Of a stretch of 64,000 nt of DNA, positions 27,462-36,451 are shown in pieces. A program made the translations under genes and the position numbers. Every line of letters starts with the position of its first letter. The stretch's first letter is position 1. Below the pieces are notes generated by a model, which saw only the letters and a list, made by a program, of their open reading frames with translations, was not told the DNA's origin and made no database searches. The stretch is from an uncultured Bacteroidales bacterium. Its GTDB lineage: Bacteria; Bacteroidota; Bacteroidia; Bacteroidales; UBA932. The stretch lies in assembly GCA_944326365.1 (NCBI GenBank), contig CALVDR010000004.1, forward strand, positions 1 through 64,000, given 5' to 3'.

Positions 27462-30400
27462 TTAATAGTCTCTCTGTACTTCGGCGATTTTCTGCTGCAG
27501 TTTTTTCATCTGCTCTTCTGCGAGCACTCTCTTGTATTCGATAGGTGTCACCTGGATGAACTCATCTGCATATCTGCTCCAGTCATCCAGCATTTTCCTG
27601 GCGAGCTGAGAACCGGTGTATAGGTAGTGCTGTCTGATGAGTTCGTGCAGTTCCTTCCGTGAAGACGAGTCTTCGAGCAGGGACAGTTCCACCATCTCCA
27701 TGTTGCAGAAATAGTCGAATTTCCCGTCCGGATCCCAGACGTATGCCAGACCTCCGCTCATGCCAGCCGCGAAGTTCCTGCCTGTTTCGCCGAGGACCAC
27801 CACCCGGCCTCCGGTCATATATTCGCAGCAGTGGTCTCCTGCACCTTCGACCACTGCAATGGCTCCGGAATTCCTGACTGCAAAGCGTTCGCCTGCGCGT
27901 CCGTTGATGTAGACTTCTCCGCTGGTCGCTCCGTAAAGCAGGGTGTTCCCGGCTATGGTGTTTTTCTCTGCTTCGAAATCGCTTCTGACAGGGGGTCGTA
28001 CAGATATTCTGCCTCCGCTGAGACCTTTGCCGAGGTAGTCGTTCGCTTCGCCTTCGAGTCTGAAACTGATTCCATGTGCGAGGAAAGCCCCGAAGCTCTG
28101 TCCGGCCGATCCCTTGAACTTGATTTCTATGGTATCGTCCGGAAGTCCGCTTTCTCCGTATCTTGAGGCGATGACGCCTGAAAGCATTGCGCCGACGGCG
28201 CGGTCAGTGTTGGCGACGGCATATTCGAGGGATATTTCCTTTTTCTTTTCTATGGCATCGGCGGCGGCCTTGATGATTTCCGTGTCGCGCACGTTCCATA
28301 TGTCGTGCACCTGTTCCGTGACGTTGTGCAGGGCGCATCCTTTGTCTGGCGGACAGAGTATTCTTGAGAAATCAAGTTTTGCCGCCTTTGTGCCTTCCGG
28401 TGCCGGCACAGTCTCTATGAGATCTGTCCTGCCCACTATGTCGTCAAGTTTGCGGAAGCCCATTTCCGCCAGATATTCACGGACTTCCTGCGCCAGGAAC
28501 CTGAAGTAGTTCACGACGTATCTGTAGTGCCCTCTGAAATGTTTCCTGAGTTCGGGATTCTGGGTGGCTACTCCTACAGGGCAGGTGTTCGAGTGGCATT
28601 TGCGCATCATCACGCAGCCGAGCACTATCAGCGCAGTGGTCCCGAATGCGAATTCTTCGGCTCCGAGCAGGGCCATGGAAATCACGTCCTTCCCGGTTTT
28701 GAGCTGTCCGTCGGTCTGCAGCCGCACCTGTCCCCTGAGTCCGTTCAGCACCAAAGTCTGCTGGGTCTCGCTCAGTCCTATTTCAGGCGAAATCCCTGCA
28801 TACCTCATGGATGAGGCCGGCGATGCCCCGGTCCCTCCTTCTGCTCCGGATATGACTATGATGTCAGCCTTGGCCTTGGCTACTCCTGCGGCTATGGTCC
28901 CGACTCCGCTTTCCGATACGAGCTTTACGCTGATGAGAGCCTTAGGGTTTATGTTTTTCAGATCGAAAATCAGCTGGGCCAGGTCTTCGATGGAATAAAT
29001 GTCGTGGTGCGGCGGAGGCGAAATCAGGGATATTCCAGGTATGGAATGCCTGGTCCTGGCTATGATTCCGTCCACCTTGAACCCCGGCAGCTGGCCGCCT
29101 TCACCCGGCTTTGCCCCCTGGGCTACCTTGATCTGGATTTCTTCGGCATTCACCAGATACTCCGCAGTCACGCCGAAACGTCCGGATGCTATCTGCTTGG
29201 TCTTGCTGTTCAGGGATATGCCGTCTTCTGTCCCTGAAAACCTGCAGCTGTCCTCACCTCCTTCACCGGTGTTGCTTCTGGTCCCGAGAAAGTTCATGGC
29301 CATGGCGAGGGCTTCATGGGCTTCCTTGCTGATGGCTCCGAATGACATGGCTCCGGTCACGAAGCGCTTCACGATGCTTTCCACAGGTTCCACTTCCTCT
29401 ATAGGGACAGGATTTTTCCTGAATCTGAAAAAGTCCCTAAGGAAAACCGGAGATGCCTTTTCGTCAGCCATGCGTGTGAACTCCTTGAATTTTCCGTAGC
29501 TGCCTGTCCGCGTGGCGAGCTGGAGTGTACTGATGGTTTCAGGATTCCAGGCGTGTTTTTCCCCGTCTTTCCTGTATGAGAACTGCCCGATATGAGGAAG
29601 GATTCCGAGCGGAACTGCAGGTCTGAATCCGCTGTCATGGAATCTGATATAGTCGGCTGCTATTTCCTTGAGTCCTATTCCCCCTATGGTGGACACAGGG
29701 GTGTGGAAATATGTCCTGAGCAGATCTTCTCCCAGGCCGACGGCTTCGAATATCTTCGCTCCGCGGTAGGATCTGATGGTGCTGATGCCCATTTTGCTCA
29801 TGATTTTGTACAGACCTTTGCAGATGGCCTTTATGTAGTTCTTTTCTGCAGTTTCGTAATTCAGCTGTATCCTTTCCGTCTTTACGAGACTGTCAAGTAC
29901 GGCGAAGGCCATGTACGGGTTGATGGCGCTGGCTCCATATCCCATCAGCAGGGCGGCGTGCATCACTTCGCGGATTTCTCCGCTTTCCACTATGAGTGCC
30001 GTCTGCACCCTTTTCTGCACGGAAATCAGATAGTGGTGTACGGCACTTACCGCCAGCAGCGACGGTATGGCCGCATGTTCTGCATCTGTTCCGCGGTCTG
30101 AAAGTATGATGTAGTTGACACCGTCATCTACTGACTGCTCTGCCTGTCTGCATAGATTCCCGAGTGCTTCCCGGAGTCCGGACCCGCCTCCCGATACATT
30201 GAAGGTCATCGGCAGTTTGACGGTCTTGAATCCTTTGTACCTGATGTTGCACAGTATGTCCAGCTGTGTGTTTGTCAGTACAGGATGGGGCAGCCTGACC
30301 ATTTTGCAGTGCTTTTCGTCAGGCATGAGAATCTGCATGCCTACAGCACCTATGTATTCGGTCAGGGACATTACGAGTTCTTCGCGGATAGGATCGATGG

Positions 30401-31940
30401 CCGGGTTCGTGACCTGGGCGAACTGCTGTCTGAAATAGTTGAACAGCAGCTGCGGTTTTTCGGAAAGTACGGCCAGCGGCGTGTCGTTTCCCATGGAGGC
30501 GACAGGTTCGGAGCCGTTCGTACACATCGGCATGATGATTCTTTCGATGTCTTCTCTGGTGAATCCGAAGTTCCTCAAAAGTATGTCGTAGTTTTCCACC
30601 CTGTTTTCCACTTTCCGTCCGCTTTTGAGAGTGTCCAGCTCTATTCTGTTCGCCGACAGCCACTGCCTGTAAGGCTTGGCCGAGGCCAGTTCCTGTTTCA
30701 ATCCGGCATCATAATGTATCTTTCCTTCCTGCGTGTCCACTATCAGCATCTTGCCTGGCTGCAGACGTCCTTTTTCCAGTATCTCGTTCGGCTCGAAACT
30801 TATGACTCCGGCTTCGCTCGCCACGACCATCATTCCTGTTTTCGTGATCAGGTATCTGGCCGGGCGCAGTCCGTTCCTGTCCAGCATTCCGCCTGCATAG
30901 CGTCCGTCAGAGAACAGCAGGGCGGCAGGCCCGTCCCAAGGTTCCATCAGTATCGAATGGTATTCATAGAAAGCCTTCAGGTCTTCGCTGATAGGGTTTT
31001 TGTCGTTGAACGATTCAGGTACGAGCATTGCCATGGCATGAGGAAGGCTCATGCCTGACATCATGAAGAATTCCAGAACATTGTCCAGGGATGCACTGTC
31101 GCTCATGCCAGGCTGGATTATCGGGCGGATGGCCTTTATATCAGGAATTTCCGGTGTGGCGAGGACGCTTTCCCGTGCTTCCATCCAGGCACGGTTTCCT
31201 CTGATGGTGTTTATTTCTCCATTGTGCGCCAGCACCCGGAACGGCTGGGCGAGACTCCATGTCGGGAAGGTATTCGTGCTGAATCTGGAGTGTACGAGGG
31301 CGATTCCGCTGGTGAAATACGGCTGCGAGAGGTCAGGGAAGTATTCCCGCACCTGCGTGGATGAGAGCATACCTTTATAAACTATGGTCCGGCTCGACAG
31401 GGAGACCATATAGAAGTCCCTGTCATCCACCCGTTTCTCGATTTTCTTGCGGATGATGTAGAGTTTCCTTTCGAAATTCTCTCCGGCTGTATGGCCAGTG
31501 ATGAAAATCTGCCTGATGTCCGGCTCGCTTTCGAGTGCATCTTTCCCGAGGATGCCGCTGTTTACAGGCACTGACCTCATGTGCATCAGCGAAAGTCCTT
31601 CCCGTTCGGTCTCTTCGATAATGATGCTGTAGATTTCCTCCTGCCGTTTCGGGTTTTTTGGCAGAAAGACGAGACCTGTCCCGTATTTCCCTTTTTCGGG
31701 GACGGGTATTCCCTGCAGAAGAATGAATTCGTGAGGAATCTGGAGCATGATTCCCGCTCCGTCACCTGTCTTGTTGTCAGCGCCTTCAGCCCCTCTGTGC
31801 TTCATGTTTTCCAGCACTTTCAGGGCGGAGTCCACCAGTTCGTGGGATTTGTCTCCGTGGATGTTCACGAGCATGCCCACTCCGCACGCATCGTGTTCGT
31901 GGCCCGGGTCGTACAGGCCTTTTCTCATAGTCATATCCAT
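27462..31940 (-). CDS. gltB: Glutamate synthase large subunit
   Basis: A 1492-residue enzyme. It has an N-terminal class II glutamine amidotransferase domain whose nucleophile Cys19 (HDACGVG) is exposed after propeptide removal. A central domain, an FMN-binding synthase domain with the 3Fe-4S site CHSNTCPVG, and a C-terminal GXGXG domain follow. It makes two glutamates from glutamine and 2-oxoglutarate. ATG codons at 31940, 31934 and 31928 are all usable; the TTG at 31955 is less likely. First gene of gltB-gltD-asnB. Confidence 0.96.
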   Translation of the reverse strand: MDMTMRKGLYDPGHEHDACGVGMLVNIHGDKSHELVDSALKVLENMKHRGAEGADNKTGDGAGIMLQIPHEFILLQGIPVPEKGKYGTGLVFLPKNPKRQEEIYSIIIEETEREGLSLMHMRSVPVNSGILGKDALESEPDIRQIFITGHTAGENFERKLYIIRKKIEKRVDDRDFYMVSLSSRTIVYKGMLSSTQVREYFPDLSQPYFTSGIALVHSRFSTNTFPTWSLAQPFRVLAHNGEINTIRGNRAWMEARESVLATPEIPDIKAIRPIIQPGMSDSASLDNVLEFFMMSGMSLPHAMAMLVPESFNDKNPISEDLKAFYEYHSILMEPWDGPAALLFSDGRYAGGMLDRNGLRPARYLITKTGMMVVASEAGVISFEPNEILEKGRLQPGKMLIVDTQEGKIHYDAGLKQELASAKPYRQWLSANRIELDTLKSGRKVENRVENYDILLRNFGFTREDIERIIMPMCTNGSEPVASMGNDTPLAVLSEKPQLLFNYFRQQFAQVTNPAIDPIREELVMSLTEYIGAVGMQILMPDEKHCKMVRLPHPVLTNTQLDILCNIRYKGFKTVKLPMTFNVSGGGSGLREALGNLCRQAEQSVDDGVNYIILSDRGTDAEHAAIPSLLAVSAVHHYLISVQKRVQTALIVESGEIREVMHAALLMGYGASAINPYMAFAVLDSLVKTERIQLNYETAEKNYIKAICKGLYKIMSKMGISTIRSYRGAKIFEAVGLGEDLLRTYFHTPVSTIGGIGLKEIAADYIRFHDSGFRPAVPLGILPHIGQFSYRKDGEKHAWNPETISTLQLATRTGSYGKFKEFTRMADEKASPVFLRDFFRFRKNPVPIEEVEPVESIVKRFVTGAMSFGAISKEAHEALAMAMNFLGTRSNTGEGGEDSCRFSGTEDGISLNSKTKQIASGRFGVTAEYLVNAEEIQIKVAQGAKPGEGGQLPGFKVDGIIARTRHSIPGISLISPPPHHDIYSIEDLAQLIFDLKNINPKALISVKLVSESGVGTIAAGVAKAKADIIVISGAEGGTGASPASSMRYAGISPEIGLSETQQTLVLNGLRGQVRLQTDGQLKTGKDVISMALLGAEEFAFGTTALIVLGCVMMRKCHSNTCPVGVATQNPELRKHFRGHYRYVVNYFRFLAQEVREYLAEMGFRKLDDIVGRTDLIETVPAPEGTKAAKLDFSRILCPPDKGCALHNVTEQVHDIWNVRDTEIIKAAADAIEKKKEISLEYAVANTDRAVGAMLSGVIASRYGESGLPDDTIEIKFKGSAGQSFGAFLAHGISFRLEGEANDYLGKGLSGGRISVRPPVRSDFEAEKNTIAGNTLLYGATSGEVYINGRAGERFAVRNSGAIAVVEGAGDHCCEYMTGGRVVVLGETGRNFAAGMSGGLAYVWDPDGKFDYFCNMEMVELSLLEDSSSRKELHELIRQHYLYTGSQLARKMLDDWSRYADEFIQVTPIEYKRVLAEEQMKKLQQKIAEVQRDY

Positions 31941-32004
31941 AGTCGTGTCTGTCAAGTTCCTGAGATGATTCCGAGTAATGCGGGGATGGAATCCTCAGTC
32001 AATA

Positions 32005-32012
32005 CAAATTTA
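32005..32012 (-). promoter_or_regulatory. Candidate -7 box for gltB-gltD-asnB
   Basis: TAAATTTG on the minus strand fits TAnnTTTG, 64 bp before the gltB ATG. No TTTG lies at the -33 spacing, as expected for a regulated promoter. Confidence 0.4.
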
Positions 32013-32061
32013 CCGCATGTTCCGTTTTCCAGTCACGGAATTCCTGTAAAAATGCATTGAT

Positions 32062-32099
32062 AAAAAGGCGGTATTTCACTTCGTAAGCAAAATACCGCC
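32062..32099 (-). terminator. Intrinsic terminator downstream of the relic ATPase
   Basis: GGCGGTATTT (32067-32076) pairs with AAATACCGCC (32090-32099). On the minus strand the hairpin is followed by TTTTT. It lies about 55 bp after the relic stop codon and upstream of the gltB promoter, so it probably once terminated the deleted ATPase gene. Confidence 0.65.
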
Positions 32100-32152
32100 A
32101 ATGCTGATATTGTTTAATTTTTTTGCCGCTTCTCGCGGCAATATGGAAGCCG

Positions 32153-32290
32153 TCAGTCTTTCAGACATCCTGCCGGGACGACGAGGACATTGTCCTGCGG
32201 ACGCCTGTATGCATAGTTTCCCACTCCGGTCATGACCATAAGAAAAGACGGCGGATTCATTCTGTCCGTATCGATTTTCCGGGAAATTAC
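32153..32290 (-). pseudogene. C-terminal remnant of a DUF4143-type ATPase
   Basis: Read on the minus strand, this frame ends at the stop codon 32153-32155 and encodes about 45 residues that align with the end of the ATPase at 39652-40935. The relic has KIDTDRMNPPSFLM and NYAYRRPQDNVLVVPAGCLK; the intact protein has QIDTTRMKAPAFKM and EYAYRRPEDGIYIVPIGCLK. Nothing of the ATPase core is left. Immediately upstream (32354-32414) stand three 23-bp direct repeats, as seen before intact family members. An internal deletion removed most of the gene while keeping its promoter-side repeats, 3' end and terminator. Confidence 0.8.
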
Positions 32291-32353
32291 AATTAATACT
32301 TTGGGTAATGATTTTAAGTCAATGCGTTGAAAGACAAAGAAATCGTATGTTTT

Positions 32354-32414
32354 GATGTGGCAGTTGGCCAGTTTTTGATGTGGCAGTTGGCCGATTTTTG
32401 ATGTGGCAGTTGGC
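32354..32414 (-). repeat. Three direct repeats, 23-bp period, beside relic ATPase
   Basis: GATGTGGCAGTTGGC occurs at 32354, 32377 and 32400, each preceded by a short T-run. Period and copy number match the repeats before the ATPase at 39652-40935, although the unit sequence differs. Confidence 0.9.
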
Positions 32415-32423
32415 GGAAAATCA

Positions 32424-32467
32424 TGGGAACGTTTGCATTGTCCGGGAAGCGTTTTTCAATCGTTCCC
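32424..32467. promoter_or_regulatory. LacI-type operator candidates upstream of fructokinase
   Basis: TGGGAACGTTTGCA (32424-32437) is the exact reverse complement of a site at 41122-41135. A second inverted pair CGGGAA...TTCCCG spans 32442-32467. The AACGTT core is typical of LacI-family operators; a LacI gene lies just downstream of the fructokinase gene. Confidence 0.5.
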
Positions 32468-32512
32468 GGACAAATATTGGCGCGGAGCGGTATATGGAAA
32501 CTCTTTTTATCT

Positions 32513-32520
32513 TAAATTTG
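32513..32520 (+). promoter_or_regulatory. Candidate -7 box of the fructokinase gene
   Basis: TAAATTTG fits TAnnTTTG, 53 bp before the ATG at 32574. No TTTG lies at -33 spacing. Confidence 0.4.
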
Positions 32521-32573
32521 ACAGAGCCTTTGATTTTGGCGAAGCCATGTAATTCATACACTGGGATATTTTT

Positions 32574-33470
32574 ATGGAAGCAGACAGAAAATATGTCGTC
32601 GGTATCGGCGAAGCTCTGTGGGATGTATTGCCCGAAGGGAAAAAGATAGGCGGTGCGCCGGCGAATTTCGCTTATCATGTGTCGCAGTTCGGACTGGAAA
32701 GCCGTGTAGTCAGCGCAGTGGGTGACGATGCTCTCGGCGAAGAGATTCTGACGAATTTCAGGGAGAAGAACCTGCAGTGCATGGTTCCGAAGGTGGCGTT
32801 TCCTACAGGAACAGTCCAGGTCACGGTGGATGCGGCCGGAGTACCGTGTTATGATATCATGCAGGGTGTCGCATGGGACAATATCCCGTTTACGGAGGAG
32901 CTGGCGAAGCTGGCGGGGCAGACCTGTGCGGTGTGTTTCGGGTCGCTGGCCCAGAGGAGCGAGGTTTCTCACAATACCATACAGTCATTTCTGGATGCAA
33001 TGTCTGACGGTGACGGCATTTACCGGATTTTCGATATCAATCTCAGGCAGGACTTTTACAACAGGGAGATTTTATGCGAATCTCTGGAAAAGTGCAATGT
33101 ACTGAAAATAAATGATGAAGAGCTGTCGATAGTCGGCAGGATGTTCGGGTATACGGGGCAGGACATGCGGGAGACATGCATGAAGCTCCTGGAGGATTAC
33201 GGGTTGAAAATGCTGATTCTGACTTGCGGAGTGGCAGGCAGCCATGTGTTTACCCGTGATTCCGTTTCATTCCGGGAGACGCCGAAAGTCAGTGTGGCGG
33301 ACACCGTAGGGGCTGGGGATTCTTTCACAGGTGCTTTTATCGCTGCGTTGCTGAAAGGCAAGACGGTAGAGGACGCTCATGGGTTGGCTGTGGATGTCTC
33401 GGCTTATGTCTGTACGCAAAGCGGAGCCATGCCCGTATTGCCGGCATCGCTGGTCCGTCGTGCAGAATGA
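32574..33470 (+). CDS. PfkB-family carbohydrate kinase, probable fructokinase
   Basis: A 298-residue cytoplasmic ribokinase/PfkB-family kinase. The N-terminal GIGEALWDVLPEG and GGAPANFAYH match bacterial fructokinases. The C-terminal DTVGAGDSFTGAF contains the catalytic aspartate and anion hole. The neighbours (a LacI regulator, a mannitol 2-dehydrogenase-like enzyme and an MFS sugar transporter) fit a pathway in which mannitol is oxidised to fructose and then phosphorylated. Exact sugar specificity cannot be read from sequence. Confidence 0.88.
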   Translation: MEADRKYVVGIGEALWDVLPEGKKIGGAPANFAYHVSQFGLESRVVSAVGDDALGEEILTNFREKNLQCMVPKVAFPTGTVQVTVDAAGVPCYDIMQGVAWDNIPFTEELAKLAGQTCAVCFGSLAQRSEVSHNTIQSFLDAMSDGDGIYRIFDINLRQDFYNREILCESLEKCNVLKINDEELSIVGRMFGYTGQDMRETCMKLLEDYGLKMLILTCGVAGSHVFTRDSVSFRETPKVSVADTVGAGDSFTGAFIAALLKGKTVEDAHGLAVDVSAYVCTQSGAMPVLPASLVRRAE

Positions 33471-33481
33471 CAGGCATTTCC

Positions 33482-34504
33482 TTATTCCGGATGGATATTT
33501 CCTGAAGATTCCCGCATCCTGATTTCCGCGTTCAGCACTTCCTTGCGGTTCGGACAGTCAGGATTCTTGATTTTTTCCAGAATCAATTCTGCCGCTTTCT
33601 CTCCCATCTGCAGCAACGGCGGCTCTACGGTCGTCAGTTTTGGGTATACGATAGTGGAAAGTTCTGTTCCGGAAAAGCTGGCTACAGCCACTTCTTCCGG
33701 AATTTTCTTGCCCAGTTCCCTCAGCCGGTTCATGACTCCGATGGCCAGTGTGTCCGTGAATGCGAAGACGGCATCGAAACCGATTCCTTTCTTCACCAGT
33801 GTTTCCGCGACTTCTGCTCCTGCTTCGAATGTCATTCCAGCCTTGAATATCATGGAGTCCGCCTCCACCGGCAGTTTGTATTTGGCCATCGCATCCATGT
33901 AGCCTCTGAGACGTTCCTGTGAATTGTATATGTCGTCCGGACCCTGTATATGGACGATTCTTTTCCGTCCTCCAAGTATGAGTTTTTCTATCAGGAAAAA
34001 TGATTTTCTGTAGTCATCGACTAAGACCTGCGGTACATCGAGTCCGTGCGGGATGCGGTCATAGAACACCATGGGCATTTCCGATTTCTGAAGACGGCGG
34101 TAGTCTTCCGCGTTTTTCCGCCAGCTGCACAGGCTGATGATGATGCCGTCCACCATGAAATGCTCCATCAGTTTCAGGTTCTCGCGTTCTATTTCCGGAT
34201 CTTCACCGGAGTCAGCCACGATCACCTTGATGCCGTTTGCATACAGCACATTCTGAATCCCGCTTACCACTTTCGAGGCGAACGGAGTGACCATTTCAGG
34301 AACGATGACTCCTACGGTGTTCGTATGTCCGTATTTGAGATTCGTGGCTATGGGATTCGGCTTGTATTCCAGAATTCTGGCCGCTTCGAGCACTTTTTCC
34401 TTCGTCTCCTTCCTGACATTCTTGTCATTCACCAGCGCCCGCGAGACTGTAGAAACGGATATCGACAGATACCGGGCGATGTCCTTGATCGTGACGTGTT
34501 TCAT
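33482..34504 (-). CDS. LacI-family transcriptional regulator
   Basis: A 340-residue regulator. An N-terminal LacI helix-turn-helix (VTIKDIARYLSISVSTVSRAL, residues 4-24) and hinge helix are followed by a periplasmic-binding-protein-like sugar domain (about 62-335). It is convergent with the fructokinase gene (11 bp apart) and divergent from the mannitol dehydrogenase operon. LacI-type sites flank both, so it probably represses the module until its sugar or sugar phosphate appears. Confidence 0.93.
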   Translation of the reverse strand: MKHVTIKDIARYLSISVSTVSRALVNDKNVRKETKEKVLEAARILEYKPNPIATNLKYGHTNTVGVIVPEMVTPFASKVVSGIQNVLYANGIKVIVADSGEDPEIERENLKLMEHFMVDGIIISLCSWRKNAEDYRRLQKSEMPMVFYDRIPHGLDVPQVLVDDYRKSFFLIEKLILGGRKRIVHIQGPDDIYNSQERLRGYMDAMAKYKLPVEADSMIFKAGMTFEAGAEVAETLVKKGIGFDAVFAFTDTLAIGVMNRLRELGKKIPEEVAVASFSGTELSTIVYPKLTTVEPPLLQMGEKAAELILEKIKNPDCPNRKEVLNAEIRMRESSGNIHPE

Positions 34505-34527
34505 GTTTTCTTCTGTTCAACTCCATA

Positions 34528-34535
34528 CAAAAATA
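34528..34535 (-). promoter_or_regulatory. Candidate -7 box of the lacI-type gene
   Basis: TATTTTTG on the minus strand, 23 bp before the ATG, fits TAnnTTTG. The operator-like sites at 34564-34612 lie just upstream, which would allow autoregulation. Confidence 0.4.
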
Positions 34536-34563
34536 TCTCTTTCTGACGATAAATCCTAATTCC

Positions 34564-34612
34564 CGGTAACGTTTGCAGGTTCCGGGAACGTTCCCGCAAT
34601 CGTTTGCAGACA
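34564..34612. promoter_or_regulatory. Cluster of LacI-type operator candidates
   Basis: Three sites in tandem: CGGTAACGTTTGCA (34564-34577), the perfect palindrome CGGGAACGTTCCCG (34583-34596), and a half site ATCGTTTGCA just after it. They lie between the divergent lacI and mannitol dehydrogenase promoters. Confidence 0.55.
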
Positions 34613-34652
34613 CAAGCTTCGCCAAAGAAACATGTCGGATGCGCAGGAATTC

Positions 34653-34660
34653 TAACTTTG
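34653..34660 (+). promoter_or_regulatory. Candidate -7 box of the mannitol dehydrogenase operon
   Basis: TAACTTTG fits TAnnTTTG. Transcription would begin near 34667, upstream of MITE copy C, so the whole element would be in the 5' UTR. Confidence 0.4.
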
Positions 34661-34696
34661 TAAACACATGACCGCAGAATTAAATTAATGTTAAAT

Positions 34697-34905
34697 AACG
34701 TGAGTTCGATGAAAAGAACGGAGTGAATTTCAGAGAACTACCTCTTTTAGAGGATTCGTTTTACGAATCCGGCAGTAAGTTCTCCCCTCGATAGGGGAGA
34801 ATTTAAGAGGGGTGACACGTAAAAGGAAGGAGATTTCGCAGAAATCGTAACGTCAGTTCGACGAAATCTCTGGTACTGAGTAAAATAATTCGTCGAACTG
34901 ACGTT
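34697..34905 (+). mobile_element. MITE-like 209-bp element, copy C
   Basis: Terminal inverted repeats as in the other copies, flanked by AAAT (34693-34696 and 34906-34909). Internal hairpins include 34741-34753, 34752-34770 and 34780-34801. It ends 15 bp before the mannitol dehydrogenase ATG. Confidence 0.85.
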
Positions 34906-34920
34906 AAATAATAACCGATT

Positions 34921-36360
34921 ATGAAATCCTCAGTTAACTCGTATCATTACGTCAGACAGAATGTAAAAGCAGGCATACTTCACATCGGAGTGGGGAATTT
35001 CCACCGCGCGCATGAAGAATATTATACGAACCTTCTTCTCGAATATCCAGGCCAGCAGGAATGGGGTATCTGCGGGGCGATGCTGCTTCCAGGGGACGAA
35101 AGGCTTTACAGGATATTGAAAGGACAGGATCGCGAATACACGCTGACGGTATGCGGACGTGACGGTCACGATGAAGCATACCGTATCGGCTCGCTCGTGG
35201 AGCTGCTGTGGGGAGTGGAGAATCCGGAGGCCGTGCTCGCCAGGATAGCGGACAGGGATATCCGCATCATCACCATGACCATCACCGAGGGCGGGTACAA
35301 TATAGAAAAATCCACCGGGGAATTCATGCTCGATGACACGGCAGTGCAGCATGACTTGCAGAATCCCCAGGCTCCGCAGACAGTGTTCGGATTCATTGCC
35401 AAGGGACTCCGCCGGAGGAAGGCTGCTGGCAGCGGCCCTGTCACCATCCTTTCGTGCGACAATCTCCAGCACAACGGCAATACAGCCCGCAAGGCTTTCA
35501 CATCATTCATACAGGCCCAGGATCCTGAGCTCGCGGCGTGGATGCAGTCCAACGTGACTTTCCCGAACAGCATGGTGGACCGTATCACTCCTGCCACAAG
35601 GCCGGAAGACATCGTCCGTCTGAATGAAAAGAACGGGACCGACGACCAGGCTCCGGTTTATTGCGAGGATTTCATCCAATGGGTGATTGAAGACGATTTC
35701 ATTGCCGGACGTCCGGCATGGGAGAAGGTAGGGGCAGAGTTCACTTCCGATGTCACGGCATACGAGAACATGAAGCTGAGCCTTCTGAACGCTTCACACA
35801 CCCTGCTTTCCTATCCGTCCTTCCTGAGCGGATACAGGAAAGTGGACGATGCCATGCATGACGAACGGATTGCGAAGTTTGTCAGGACCTTCATGGATGT
35901 CGACATCACCCCTTATGTGCCGGCTCCCGGCAATACCGATCTGGAACTGTACAAGCAGACACTGATAGAGAGATTCGGAAACCGTTCGGTGAGCGACCAG
36001 ATCGCGCGCCTGTGTTTCGACGGGATTTCCAAGTTCCCGGTATATGTGATGCCGAATCTGATCAAAATGATCAGGGATCATGCGGACCTCACCAGAGTAG
36101 CCTATCTGATAGCGGCTTACAGACACTATCTGAAATACCGTACCGATGACCGCGGGGCGGCGTTCGAGATAGCGGAACCATGGCTGACTCCTGAAGACGA
36201 GACAGTGATTTCCAGCGATGATCCTGTGGATTTCCTCGGATTGTCGGCGTTCAGGAGCACGGACTTGAAATCTTCTCCGGAATTCGTCGGGCTGTATCTC
36301 GACATGGTGGCAGGCATCCGTGCGAAAGGGGCTATGGCCACGCTGGAGGGTATATTGTAA
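34921..36360 (+). CDS. Mannitol 2-dehydrogenase-family oxidoreductase
   Basis: A 479-residue member of the long-chain mannitol dehydrogenase family (polyol to ketose, NAD-linked). The N-terminal ILHIGVGNFHRAH is the nucleotide-binding motif and TEGGYN follows. The catalytic lysine signature is KLSLLNASHTLL (K...N..H, about residue 286). The family also includes fructuronate and tagaturonate reductases, but the adjacent fructokinase favours mannitol to fructose. It is followed 91 bp later by a sugar transporter gene. MITE copy C lies in its probable leader. Confidence 0.88.
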   Translation: MKSSVNSYHYVRQNVKAGILHIGVGNFHRAHEEYYTNLLLEYPGQQEWGICGAMLLPGDERLYRILKGQDREYTLTVCGRDGHDEAYRIGSLVELLWGVENPEAVLARIADRDIRIITMTITEGGYNIEKSTGEFMLDDTAVQHDLQNPQAPQTVFGFIAKGLRRRKAAGSGPVTILSCDNLQHNGNTARKAFTSFIQAQDPELAAWMQSNVTFPNSMVDRITPATRPEDIVRLNEKNGTDDQAPVYCEDFIQWVIEDDFIAGRPAWEKVGAEFTSDVTAYENMKLSLLNASHTLLSYPSFLSGYRKVDDAMHDERIAKFVRTFMDVDITPYVPAPGNTDLELYKQTLIERFGNRSVSDQIARLCFDGISKFPVYVMPNLIKMIRDHADLTRVAYLIAAYRHYLKYRTDDRGAAFEIAEPWLTPEDETVISSDDPVDFLGLSAFRSTDLKSSPEFVGLYLDMVAGIRAKGAMATLEGIL

Positions 36361-36451
36361 TCACGATGATTATCTGACGGCAGCCGGAAGGGTGTTTTGG
36401 CGCAAGCCATGAAATTCCATTTCCATGGTTGCCGGCATAAAACGGGAACAA

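Noticed and set aside
32421..32972. Minus-strand ORF of 183 codons over the fructokinase start
   Set aside because: Overlaps the conserved kinase N-terminus and the operator region; no family resemblance.
34741..34801. tRNA or riboswitch suggested by clustered hairpins
   Set aside because: The same sequence occurs four times with terminal inverted repeats and target duplications in unrelated contexts, so it is a mobile repeat. No anticodon or T-loop pattern.
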